NCBI RefSeq assembly: GCF_036964665.1
Contig: NZ_JBAMDA010000001.1
Span: forward strand, 930,001-994,000
Source of the DNA: Nitrobacter sp. NHB1
GTDB taxonomy: Bacteria; Pseudomonadota; Alphaproteobacteria; Rhizobiales; Xanthobacteraceae
Reading direction: 5' to 3'
Length of the DNA: 64,000 nt
Shown: piece by piece, positions 54,587-62,584 of the stretch
Layout of the letters: every line of letters begins with the position of its first letter
How positions within the stretch are numbered: the stretch's first letter is position 1
The notes under the pieces: model-generated
What the model was told of the DNA's origin: nothing
Seen by the model: only the letters and a program-made list of their open reading frames with translations
The model's database searches: none
Made by a program: the position numbers and the translations under genes

Positions 54587-55623
54587 TCGCCCGCCCCACC
54601 GCTGCGGAGAAGTCTTTCCTGCATCCGCGCGAAACCACCGCGCTGTTCGGTCATGGCGAGGCGGAGCGAACGTTGCTCGACGCCTACCGAGGCGGCCGCA
54701 TCCCGCACGCGTGGCTGATCGGCGGCGCTCCGGGGATCGGCAAGGCGACGCTGGCCTATCGGATGGCGCGGTTTGTGCTAGCGCACGCCGACCCCGCCAT
54801 GGCAGGGGTGCAATCGGCGGAAACGCTCGAACTGGACCCGATGCATCCGGTTGCCCGCCATGTCGCGGCCGACACGCATGGCGGGCTCCTGACGCTGGAG
54901 CGGACGCCCAACGAAAAGGGTGTGATGCGTACAGTCATCAGCGTCGAGCAGACCCGGGAGACAATCGCCTTTTTCGGTTCGACCGCGGCCGTGGGCGGCT
55001 GGCGGGTGTGCATCGTCGATACCGTCGACGAACTCAACCCCAATGCCGCCAACGCGCTGCTCAAGGTTCTTGAGGAGCCGCCACGTCAGTCGCTGTTTCT
55101 TCTGGTCAGCCACGCGCCGGCCCGGATGTTGCCGACGATCCAGTCGCGCTGCCGCAAACTCGCGCTGCGGCCGCTGGTCGCCGACGATGTGATCCGGGCG
55201 GCCGCCGAGGCGGCGCAGATCGCGCCCGACGATGCGTCGCTACGGGAAGCCGCCGACGCGGCCGAAGGCAGCGTGGCGCGAGCGCTGGCCCTGGTGGGAG
55301 GCGGCGCGCTGAAGCTTCATCAGCGGACGACGGCGTTGTTGGACAGCCTTCCGCAGGTCGACCCGCGCGAACTCCACGCACTGGGCGATGCGCTTGGCGG
55401 CAGCGATCGCGCTGCTCTTGGCGCCTTCGTCGACAGTGTCGATCGTTGGGTCGCCGAGCGTCTCCGCACCGGCGATGCCAACGCCAATCTTCCTCGCCTT
55501 GCACGGCTGGCGGAGGTATGGGAAAAGATCAACAACGCCGCGCGCGAGACGGAAACCTACAATCTCGAGCGAAAACCGCTGGTTTTTTCGGTGTTCGGGC
55601 TTCTTGCAGAAGCAACGCGGTAA
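54583..55623 (+). CDS. holB: DNA polymerase III delta' subunit
   Basis: A 346-residue clamp-loader subunit. P-loop GGAPGIGKATLA (about residues 47-58), a sensor/SRC motif IQSRCRKL (serine-arginine-cysteine), and a helical C-terminal collar domain. The zinc cysteines of E. coli delta' are missing, as in many alphaproteobacteria. The start overlaps the tmk stop (ATGA). It is followed by metG after 52 bases. Confidence 0.9.
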   Translation: MIARPTAAEKSFLHPRETTALFGHGEAERTLLDAYRGGRIPHAWLIGGAPGIGKATLAYRMARFVLAHADPAMAGVQSAETLELDPMHPVARHVAADTHGGLLTLERTPNEKGVMRTVISVEQTRETIAFFGSTAAVGGWRVCIVDTVDELNPNAANALLKVLEEPPRQSLFLLVSHAPARMLPTIQSRCRKLALRPLVADDVIRAAAEAAQIAPDDASLREAADAAEGSVARALALVGGGALKLHQRTTALLDSLPQVDPRELHALGDALGGSDRAALGAFVDSVDRWVAERLRTGDANANLPRLARLAEVWEKINNAARETETYNLERKPLVFSVFGLLAEATR

Positions 55624-55675
55624 AACGCTCCAGCCATGATCGTTCTCGACCTTCAGCCTCACTCATAAGGAATTC

Positions 55676-57664
55676 GTGGTGGCTCCCGCTAAGAAGAAAC
55701 CGGCCAAGAAGTCCCGCGCAGGCAAGGCGCGCAAATCGCGCCACGCCGCCACCGATCGCGCCTCTATCGTGAAGAAGCGCAGCAAGAAGGCGAGCCCTCG
55801 AAAGACCGGCAAACGCACGAAAAAGACGAGCACGAAGACGACGACAAAAGCGCGCGCCCCGAAGAAGACCAAAAAGACAGCAAAAGCGCGCGTACCGAAG
55901 AAAGTCAAAAAGACAGCAAAGAAGGCGGCGAAGCGAGCGGCCAAAAAACGGCCAGCGACAAAAAAAATTCCGAAAAAAGCGGCGACGAAAAAGGTTACTG
56001 CGAAAAAGGCTGCGCCGAAGCGACCCGCAGCAAAGCGTCCGGCGAAGTCCGCAAAGCCCGCGACGTCACGTCGGCCCGGCACGACCGCGCCGCCGACGCC
56101 TTCGAGCGTCGCGCCGGCCCGCACCAACACTTTCTATATCACCACAGCGATCGTTTATCCGAACGGCGCGCCGCATATCGGGCACGCCTATGAGGCGATT
56201 GCCACCGATGCGCTGGCGCGCTTCCAGAGACTCGACGGCAAGGACGTGTTCTTCCTGACCGGCACCGACGAGCATGGACAGAAGATGGTTCAGACCGCGC
56301 AGCGGGAAAACATATCCGCGCTTGAACTCGCTACACGAAATGCCGAACTGCTGCGGAAGCTCGACGAGACGCTGAATATTTCGTTCGATCGGTTCATTCG
56401 CACCTCGGAACCCGCGCATCACCATTCGGTCCAGGAAATCTGGAAACGCATGGCGGCGAATGGCGACATCTACCTGTCGAGTTACGCCGGCTGGTATTCG
56501 GTGCGCGACGAAGCCTATTACGCGGAGGACGAGACGGTCGTTGGTGAGGACAACGTGCGGCGGGGCCCGCAGGGCACGCCGGTCGAGTGGGTCGAGGAGA
56601 AGAGCTATTTCTTCAAACTGTCGGCCTATCAGGACAGGCTGCTCGCGCTGTACGACAAGCAGCCCGATTTCATCGGACCGGATTCCCGCCGCAATGAAGT
56701 CATCAGCTTCGTAAAGGGCGGCCTGAAGGATCTGTCGATCTCGCGCACCACCTTCGACTGGGGCGTCAAGGTGCCCGATGATCCCGAGCACGTCATGTAC
56801 GTCTGGGTCGACGCGCTGACCAACTACATTACCGGTGTCGGCTTTCCCGACGATAACGACAGGAACTGGCACTACTGGCCGGCCGACGTCCACATCATCG
56901 GCAAGGACATCATCCGCTTCCACGCGGTGTATTGGCCTGCCTTCCTGATGTCGGCGGGCATCCCGTTGCAGAAGCGGGTCTATGCCCACGGCTTCCTGTT
57001 CAATCGCGGTGAGAAGATGTCGAAGTCGGTCGGCAATGTCGTCGATCCTTTCAACCTCGCCGCGCAATACGGCGTCGATCAGGTACGCTACTTCTTTCTG
57101 CGCGAGGTGCCGTTCGGGCAGGACGGCAGCTACAACCACGAGGCGATCGTGGCGCGCATCAACGCCGACCTCGCCAACGACTTCGGCAATCTTGCACAGC
57201 GCTCGCTGTCGATGATCGCGAAGCAGCATGACGGCGTTCTGCCGGAGCCAGACGATTTCAGCGACAACGACAAAGCCATCCTCGCGCAGGCCGACGGCAT
57301 GATTGCGATCGCGCGCGACGCGATGAATACGCAGCAGATTCACCAGGCGCTCAATGCGGTCTGGGCCGTCGTCGCCGAAGCCAACCGCTATTTCGCCGGC
57401 GAAGCGCCATGGGTACTGGCGAAGACCGATCCGGCGCGGCAGAAGACGGTGCTGTATGTCACGGCCGAGGTGGTGCGCCAGATCGCGATCCTGGCGCAGC
57501 CCGCGATGCCCGCGTCATGCGCGACGATGCTCGACCTCCTCGGCATTCCCGCCTCTGAGCGAAATTTTGCGATGCTTGGCGGTCATGTCCGCATCAAGCC
57601 GGGCACGACGTTGCCAGCGTCGGTCCCCGTATTCCCGCGCTATGTCGAACCGTCCGTGGCCTGA
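55676..57664 (+). CDS. metG: Methionyl-tRNA synthetase with Lys/Ala-rich N-terminal extension
   Basis: 662 residues. The catalytic synthetase starts at about residue 151 ([14 protein letters not shown]): HIGH motif [13 protein letters not shown] motif [10 protein letters not shown] near residue 450, and the anticodon-binding helical domain after that. Residues 1-150 are almost only Lys, Arg, Ala, Pro and Thr ([16 protein letters not shown]), as in histone H1-like proteins. The nearest in-frame starts are GTG at 55676, 55679 and 55769; none lies between 55772 and the catalytic part, so the tail has to be made. The core (about 512 residues) has the usual length. It belongs to the tmk-holB-metG-tatD cluster. 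Confidence 0.92.
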   Translation: MVAPAKKKPAKKSRAGKARKSRHAATDRASIVKKRSKKASPRKTGKRTKKTSTKTTTKARAPKKTKKTAKARVPKKVKKTAKKAAKRAAKKRPATKKIPKKAATKKVTAKKAAPKRPAAKRPAKSAKPATSRRPGTTAPPTPSSVAPARTNTFYITTAIVYPNGAPHIGHAYEAIATDALARFQRLDGKDVFFLTGTDEHGQKMVQTAQRENISALELATRNAELLRKLDETLNISFDRFIRTSEPAHHHSVQEIWKRMAANGDIYLSSYAGWYSVRDEAYYAEDETVVGEDNVRRGPQGTPVEWVEEKSYFFKLSAYQDRLLALYDKQPDFIGPDSRRNEVISFVKGGLKDLSISRTTFDWGVKVPDDPEHVMYVWVDALTNYITGVGFPDDNDRNWHYWPADVHIIGKDIIRFHAVYWPAFLMSAGIPLQKRVYAHGFLFNRGEKMSKSVGNVVDPFNLAAQYGVDQVRYFFLREVPFGQDGSYNHEAIVARINADLANDFGNLAQRSLSMIAKQHDGVLPEPDDFSDNDKAILAQADGMIAIARDAMNTQQIHQALNAVWAVVAEANRYFAGEAPWVLAKTDPARQKTVLYVTAEVVRQIAILAQPAMPASCATMLDLLGIPASERNFAMLGGHVRIKPGTTLPASVPVFPRYVEPSVA

Positions 57665-57678
57665 ACCGATAACCGCCG

Positions 57679-58470
57679 ATGCTTGTCGACAGCCACTGCC
57701 ACCTCGATTTTCCGGATTTCGCCGATGATCTCGACGGAATTGTTTCGCGCGCGGCAGCGGCGGGCATCGAGCGCATGGTGACGATCTCGACCAGGGTGAG
57801 GGAGCAGGCGAAACTGCTCGCGATCGCGGAGCGGTTTCCGAACGTCTATTGCTCGGTCGGCACTCATCCGCATCACGCCGACGAGGAGGACGGAATTACT
57901 GCGAGCGAATTGATCGCGCTGACGCAAAATCCAAAGGCCGTCGCGCTGGGGGAGGCGGGGCTGGATTATTTCTACGAGCACGGCTCGCGCGACGCGCAGG
58001 CGCGGGGATTCCGCACCCACATCGCCGCCGCCCGCGCCACCGGTTTGCCGCTAGTGATCCACACCCGCGAGGCGGACGAGGATTGCGGACAAATCCTTGA
58101 AGATGAGATGGCGAAGGGCGCGTTCCGTGCGGTGCTGCATTGCTACACCGGCGGCCGCGAACTGGCGATGAAGGCGGTCGCGCTTGGATTGTATATCGGT
58201 TTCACGGGCATCCTGACCTTCAAGAAATCCGATGCGTTGCGTGCGCTCGCTGCCGAATTGCCCGCAGACCGGATTCTCGTCGAGACCGACGCGCCATATC
58301 TTGCGCCCGGCAAGTTTCGCGGCAAGCGCAATGAGCCCTCCTACGTCGTCGAGACCGCGAAGGTGCTGGCCGATACGCGCGGCGTTTCCCTCGAAGAGAT
58401 TTCACGACAGACCACGGAGAATTTCTTCCGGCTGTTCTCCAAGGTGCCGCCTGTGGAAACGTCCGCATGA
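57679..58470 (+). CDS. tatD: TatD-family metal-dependent hydrolase
   Basis: A 263-residue TIM-barrel hydrolase/DNase. The N-terminal metal-binding DSHCHLDFPDF (HxH), then GEAGLDYF, VIHTREADEDC, LHCYTGG and ILVETDAPYLAP give the full set of ligands of the YcfH/TatD family. It starts 15 bases after metG, and its end overlaps the next gene by four bases. Relatives are thought to act in DNA repair or quality control; the exact substrate is unsure. Confidence 0.92.
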   Translation: MLVDSHCHLDFPDFADDLDGIVSRAAAAGIERMVTISTRVREQAKLLAIAERFPNVYCSVGTHPHHADEEDGITASELIALTQNPKAVALGEAGLDYFYEHGSRDAQARGFRTHIAAARATGLPLVIHTREADEDCGQILEDEMAKGAFRAVLHCYTGGRELAMKAVALGLYIGFTGILTFKKSDALRALAAELPADRILVETDAPYLAPGKFRGKRNEPSYVVETAKVLADTRGVSLEEISRQTTENFFRLFSKVPPVETSA

Positions 58471-59291
58471 CGGTGACGCTGACCGTTCTCGGTTGCGGAT
58501 CGTCCGCCGGCGTGCCGCGTCCGGCGCTGGGCTGGGGCGCGTGCGATCCGACAAACCCGAAGAACCGCCGCCGCCGCTGTTCGCTGATGGTGGAGCGGGC
58601 ATCGAAGCAGGGGACAACGCGTGTTGTGATTGACACCTCGCCCGACCTGCGCGAGCAGTTGATCGACGCCAATGTCGACCACATCGATGCGGTGTTTCTC
58701 ACCCACGAACACGCCGACCAGACCCACGGGATCGACGACCTGCGTTCGGTGGTCTTGCATCAGCGCCGGCGGATTCCTGTGTATCTCAATCAATCCACTG
58801 CCGCGGATGTCATGCAGCGGTTCTCGTATTGCTTCGAGTCACCCGAAGGCAGCTTCTATCCGCCGATCCTGGAGCAACGCGCGATCGAGGCTGGCGAAAG
58901 CCAGGCCATCGACGGCAAGGGCGGCGCGCTCACACTGTCGGCCTTTCTCGTGCAGCACGGCGGCATTCCAGCGCTGGGCTATCGGATCGGCAACGCCGCC
59001 TATACGCCTGACCTGAATGATATTCCAAGCGACAGCTGGCCGGCGCTGCAAAATCTCGATCTGTGGATCGTCGACGGTCTGCGCTACAAGCAACACCCCA
59101 GCCATTTCAGCGTCGCGGATGCGTTGTCGTGGATCGACCGCTTCAAGCCGAAGCGCGCCGTCATCACCAACATGCACTCCGATCTGGATTACGAGGTGCT
59201 GCGTCGCGAACTGCCGGCAAATGTGATGCCGGCCTATGACGGGATGCGGCTGGAGATTGACGGTCCCCATCGTGCCTCAGCACTCGAATAA
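58467..59291 (+). CDS. MBL-fold metal-dependent hydrolase (PhnP-like)
   Basis: A 274-residue metallo-beta-lactamase-fold protein. Metal motif FLTHEHADQTHGIDDLR (HxHxDH), later His and Asp ligands in NMHSDLDYEVL. The N-terminal LGCGSSAGVPRPALGWGACDP is typical of the PhnP/RomA-like branch that includes phosphoribosyl cyclic phosphodiesterases. It overlaps tatD (ATGA), a pairing common in Rhizobiales. There are no phn genes here, so the substrate is unknown. Confidence 0.88.
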   Translation: MTVTLTVLGCGSSAGVPRPALGWGACDPTNPKNRRRRCSLMVERASKQGTTRVVIDTSPDLREQLIDANVDHIDAVFLTHEHADQTHGIDDLRSVVLHQRRRIPVYLNQSTAADVMQRFSYCFESPEGSFYPPILEQRAIEAGESQAIDGKGGALTLSAFLVQHGGIPALGYRIGNAAYTPDLNDIPSDSWPALQNLDLWIVDGLRYKQHPSHFSVADALSWIDRFKPKRAVITNMHSDLDYEVLRRELPANVMPAYDGMRLEIDGPHRASALE

Positions 59292-59525
59292 CAGCAATGC
59301 TGTGTCATTTGGACCGCGCCAAATCTGAGCGAGCAATTCTATTCCGGTGCATAAGCATCTGACTTTCTTACCTTATATTATAGGCGATGTTTCACTTCGC
59401 ATACCCAAGGCAATATCGTCCTCTGGGTCACTGATTTTGCGGCTGAATCTTTCCTGGTGTTTCGAGATGCGACCGCGCCCGAAATGTGCTATGTGTGGGA
59501 ACGGATTTAAGAGAAACGCGGAATC

Positions 59526-59568
59526 GCCGGGGCAGTACCGGCACGGTCCACCACTACCTGGGGGCCGT
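59526..59568 (+). ncRNA. ssrA: tRNA-like 3' domain, possible permuted tmRNA acceptor end
   Basis: The 5-bp stem GCCGG/CCGGC (59526-59530, 59538-59542) with a 7-base loop GGCAGTA resembles a T-arm. Directly after it comes ACGGTCC (59543-59549), discriminator A, then CCA (59551-59553). A partner strand GGGCCGT (59562-59568) closes a 7-bp acceptor stem across the joining loop. This is the layout of the circularly permuted, two-piece tmRNA of alphaproteobacteria (acceptor end, loop, 5' end). A coding piece with a tag is not visible, so it is either broken or a remnant. The identity as tmRNA is inferred. Confidence 0.45.
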
Positions 59569-59600
59569 TAGTGTAGACAGGAACACGCCGCATTGAATTG

Positions 59601-59632
59601 CGCCGCTCCCCTTGTGGGTCGAGCGGCGTTTT
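59601..59632 (+). terminator. Rho-independent terminator
   Basis: CGCCGCTC (59601-59608) and GAGCGGCG (59621-59628) form a perfect 8-bp stem, with CCC/GGG in the loop, followed by TTTTC. It is oriented to end plus-strand transcription coming from the tmRNA-like region. Confidence 0.8.
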
Positions 59633-59778
59633 CATTTCTGGGGCTTCCGAGGCTTCACCACAGCCTTAAAGGCGCGCTTCGCGCCCTTTTCAGTCTCGTC
59701 CGCTCCGGCCTCTTTAGCGGCCTCTAGGAAGCGTTTGGACTGCTCAGGGTCGTCGTGCTTTGGTTTTTTATCGGGCAT
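59632..59778 (-). CDS. Small charged protein (48 aa)
   Basis: A 48-residue protein: MPDKKPKHDDPEQSKRFLEA, then AGADETEKGAKRAFKAVVKP. It is highly charged and helical. Short proteins of this pattern recur in rhizobial genomes without known function. The ATG at 59778 lies one base beyond the stop of the ATP-binding regulator gene, which suggests one operon. Confidence 0.65.
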   Translation of the reverse strand: MPDKKPKHDDPEQSKRFLEAAKEAGADETEKGAKRAFKAVVKPRKPQK

Positions 59779-59779
59779 A

Positions 59780-61333
59780 TCACTCACCGCTTTCTGACAT
59801 TTGAACCGTGTAGTGAGCCTTAGGATCACGCTCGTACTCCCCGGCGTGAAATATCAGAAGTCCATTACGGGCTAATTTGTCTAAATCCTTTTTGCTCGTA
59901 TGCCATGTCCGGCCTGTCACTCTTGCTGCCTCTGAAACCTGAATTCGCTTATTGCGGTAGGCGTAAGCCAGAATTTTGATTTCGTATTCCTGAAGGAGTT
60001 TCCAAGTATCAACGCCGAAATGATGGGCTACATCCGTGTCCGTTGCTCTCTTTCGGCTTGCGTGGTCGTTTCTCAGAGTTACGCGAACCACAACGCCATG
60101 CACGGCTTCTTGCTCCCACTTAGGTTCTGGGAGATTGAATTCCTTCATGCTCTCACGAATACGGCGGGCACCTTCACGAGCCATTCGCACGTATCCGAGA
60201 TGACGCATCGCATCCATCAAATTATGATTTCGGGCCGACCTTGTTTCATAGATAGTTTTTTCATTCACGGGCGGGATGAAGCCGCCCGGACTATCCACCA
60301 CCATGCGATCTGGAAAAAATTTGACGAATATTTCAGAGCCACTGAAACTATAGGAGCGATGAACTACAGCGTTTACAATCGTCTCGAACCAAGCATGGAA
60401 TGGATATTCTGGGGTGGTGACGAATTTTCCTTGATCGTCCAGCCAAGTTACATCGTAAAGCATACTAGCGATGACCGCCTGACAGTCACGCAGAATACTA
60501 ACGACATTCCCCTCAACTGTTCGATCTCGCTGGGGATTGTAAGACGTTCCTTGACCTTCCTGTTCGGCGGCGAACCTTTGAATGCGCACCCTGCATCCTG
60601 GTATCGATTTGCCGGGATCCTTTGCAGCCAACAAAACAAGCCCATTCAGAGGTGTAAGTTTTTCATCGTCTTTTTGAAGGAGCCGCCGGTCTATCAGCAA
60701 TTCCTCATTCGTGAATTTGACGCCTTCGACGCGCCGATATTCGTCACAAAAATCTTGGATAACACGAAGATCAAAATCCTCTGGAAATTTGTATGGAGCA
60801 GGTTCTTGTTCGAATGAGAGTTCTTGTCTGGTTGAGCGGAAGTCTTGCTTTTCCTCCATACTCATCTTGTGACGGCTTTCGCCGTATCTAATCCAAGCCT
60901 CTTCCTTGTTGGTTTCCACGAGCCTGCCAATGTACGGCACGTATATGGCCACGCAGAAATCCGGCGCACCATTTACGATAACCGGAAGTCGCTTAAATTC
61001 CGGCTTGGCCTGCGGGCAGCGCATTAGATGGGTTGTTTCAATATCATTGAGTTGCGCTCCGCTGAGCGAATTGCATCCGACAATCGTAGCGTCGTTGTCG
61101 ATTCCGAAAATGAGCAGACCACCATCCGGAGTGTTTGAAAAAGTGCTGTAGTATGTCGCTAGGTCGTCCAGATTGATCTTCTTGCAACCCTTCCGCTCAA
61201 ATCGTCGATCCTCTCCCAGATATTCGAGAACAGTTTGATTGAGGCGCGCCCAAATATCGCGCGGAGTCCAGATGGCCGGATTATCATTGGCGCTAATTGG
61301 AGATTCAAAGTCGAACGAAAATTGGTCGGACAT
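59780..61333 (-). CDS. Schlafen/AlbA_2-domain ATP-binding regulator
   Basis: About 517 residues. AlbA_2 (Schlafen-like) domain at about 35-130: RRFERKGCKKINLDDLATYY and TPDGGLLIFGIDNDATIVG. A divergent GHKL-type ATP-binding segment (HAWFETIVNAVVHRSYSFSG, then FVKFFPDRMVVDSPGGF) follows, as in the COG2865 family. The C-terminus has a winged helix (IKILAYAYRNKRIQVSEAAR). Relatives act as transcription regulators or as parts of defence systems. Base composition is lower in GC than the flanks. ATG at 61333 is preferred to GTG at 61366. The function is open. Confidence 0.78.
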   Translation of the reverse strand: MSDQFSFDFESPISANDNPAIWTPRDIWARLNQTVLEYLGEDRRFERKGCKKINLDDLATYYSTFSNTPDGGLLIFGIDNDATIVGCNSLSGAQLNDIETTHLMRCPQAKPEFKRLPVIVNGAPDFCVAIYVPYIGRLVETNKEEAWIRYGESRHKMSMEEKQDFRSTRQELSFEQEPAPYKFPEDFDLRVIQDFCDEYRRVEGVKFTNEELLIDRRLLQKDDEKLTPLNGLVLLAAKDPGKSIPGCRVRIQRFAAEQEGQGTSYNPQRDRTVEGNVVSILRDCQAVIASMLYDVTWLDDQGKFVTTPEYPFHAWFETIVNAVVHRSYSFSGSEIFVKFFPDRMVVDSPGGFIPPVNEKTIYETRSARNHNLMDAMRHLGYVRMAREGARRIRESMKEFNLPEPKWEQEAVHGVVVRVTLRNDHASRKRATDTDVAHHFGVDTWKLLQEYEIKILAYAYRNKRIQVSEAARVTGRTWHTSKKDLDKLARNGLLIFHAGEYERDPKAHYTVQMSESGE

Positions 61334-61336
61334 GCT

Positions 61337-61364
61337 ACATATAGTATGTCGAGTTTGGCTCGAC
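61337..61364. promoter_or_regulatory. Tandem operator-like palindromes
   Basis: ACATA-TAG-TATGT (61337-61349) is followed by GTCGAG-TTTGG-CTCGAC (61348-61364), just before the start of the AlbA_2 gene. The product has a winged helix, so self-regulation is plausible. Confidence 0.5.
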
Positions 61365-61502
61365 ACCCCAAATAAGGTGTTTCAGCATCAGGTCGAAGGG
61401 GTGACTATACGTGGTAATCACCCTCTCTGGTAGCCAATGTCCAATCAGAATCGGCGCTTTTTCCGCGACTTTCTTAGTGGCAACTCTAATTGAAAGGGAG
61501 CC

Positions 61503-62432
61503 TTAGGCTTCCGTTTCGCAATTAGCTGATTGATAGGTCAACCGCTTACCGGCGAACCCCTTAAGGGCCAGATCGGCACGCTGCTCATCGTTGATGCCAA
61601 GCTTGGCGCGGGTGTTCTGGCGGAAATCGAATTCTGCCAGATAGCGGTCCAGATGCTTCTTATCGACGTGCTGATAGATACCGACAAGGCCGCGCTTCAA
61701 GACCGAAAAGAAGCCCTCCAGCGTGTTCGTATACACGTCGTCGCGCTTCCACTCGAACTTGGAGTGATCGACCATTTCATGGCTGGCAACCGGCGGGTAT
61801 TTGTAGCGCGCGGCGGTGTCAGTCATCAGGCGGCTTTCGTGATGCACGTTCTGCCGAATGACGGACATTGCCATGCGATGATCCAGAAACGTCGAACGGA
61901 CATCGCCGCCCCGTTCTACAAGGCTCATGACGACCGGATTATGGGTCTTGCGGCGGAAGTCTGCCGGACGCTTGGTCTTGCGGGACCGAGCCAATTCGGT
62001 TTCGTCGGCTTCGACGATCTTACCGGCACCTCCCAATGGGCCAGCGGAAGGCAGCGGAGCCATTCCGTGGCGGATGCGGTGACCAAGGTGCCAAGCGGTC
62101 TTCATGCCGCAGCCAAGGGTCCGCTGAAGCTGGCGGGTGGAAATGCCTTTCTTGCTGCTGCAAAGCAAGTGGATTGCCTGAAGCCACAGCCGTAGGGGAA
62201 GGTGGCTGTCCTCGAAAATGGTGCCGATCCGCACGGTAAACGGCTTGCGGCAGGCGTAGCACTTGCGCAGCCCAACGCGAGTGGTCTTGCCTTGAAGGCG
62301 GCCAATCTTGGCCTGATCCGCGTTCTCACAATGAGGGCAAACGGGACCGTTCGGCCAAAGCTCCGCTTCCACGTAAGCGAAGGCCGCTACCTCATTGTGA
62401 AACCTAGCATCGGACAGAACAGACTTGGCCAT
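61503..62432 (-). CDS. IS1595-family transposase
   Basis: A 309-residue DDE transposase of the ISXO2/IS1595 family. An N-terminal zinc ribbon (CPHCENADQAKIG, then KCYACRKPFTVRIGTIFEDS) is followed by the DDE-type catalytic domain, with IVEADETELARSRK (first Asp), MTDTAARYKYPP (second) and the later EGFFSVLKRGLVGIYQHVDK (third acidic residue). The frame is intact. I could not find terminal inverted repeats around it with confidence, so the ends of the insertion sequence are not marked. Confidence 0.88.
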   Translation of the reverse strand: MAKSVLSDARFHNEVAAFAYVEAELWPNGPVCPHCENADQAKIGRLQGKTTRVGLRKCYACRKPFTVRIGTIFEDSHLPLRLWLQAIHLLCSSKKGISTRQLQRTLGCGMKTAWHLGHRIRHGMAPLPSAGPLGGAGKIVEADETELARSRKTKRPADFRRKTHNPVVMSLVERGGDVRSTFLDHRMAMSVIRQNVHHESRLMTDTAARYKYPPVASHEMVDHSKFEWKRDDVYTNTLEGFFSVLKRGLVGIYQHVDKKHLDRYLAEFDFRQNTRAKLGINDEQRADLALKGFAGKRLTYQSANCETEA

Positions 62433-62584
62433 GGCCAGAACTCCTATGGCCGCATAGAATCATTTTCCAGTGGGTACGTCAAGTGAAACATCGCCATATT
62501 ATATTCCATAATATACCTTATGCGAATTCAGTCACAGCCGATCCGGCTCACGCACGATATGTTGTCGTCGCTCATCCAACCGTT

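Noticed and set aside
61380-62530. Terminal inverted repeats for the IS1595 element
   Set aside because: I compared the sequences on both sides of the transposase and found no convincing match, so the element ends are not called.
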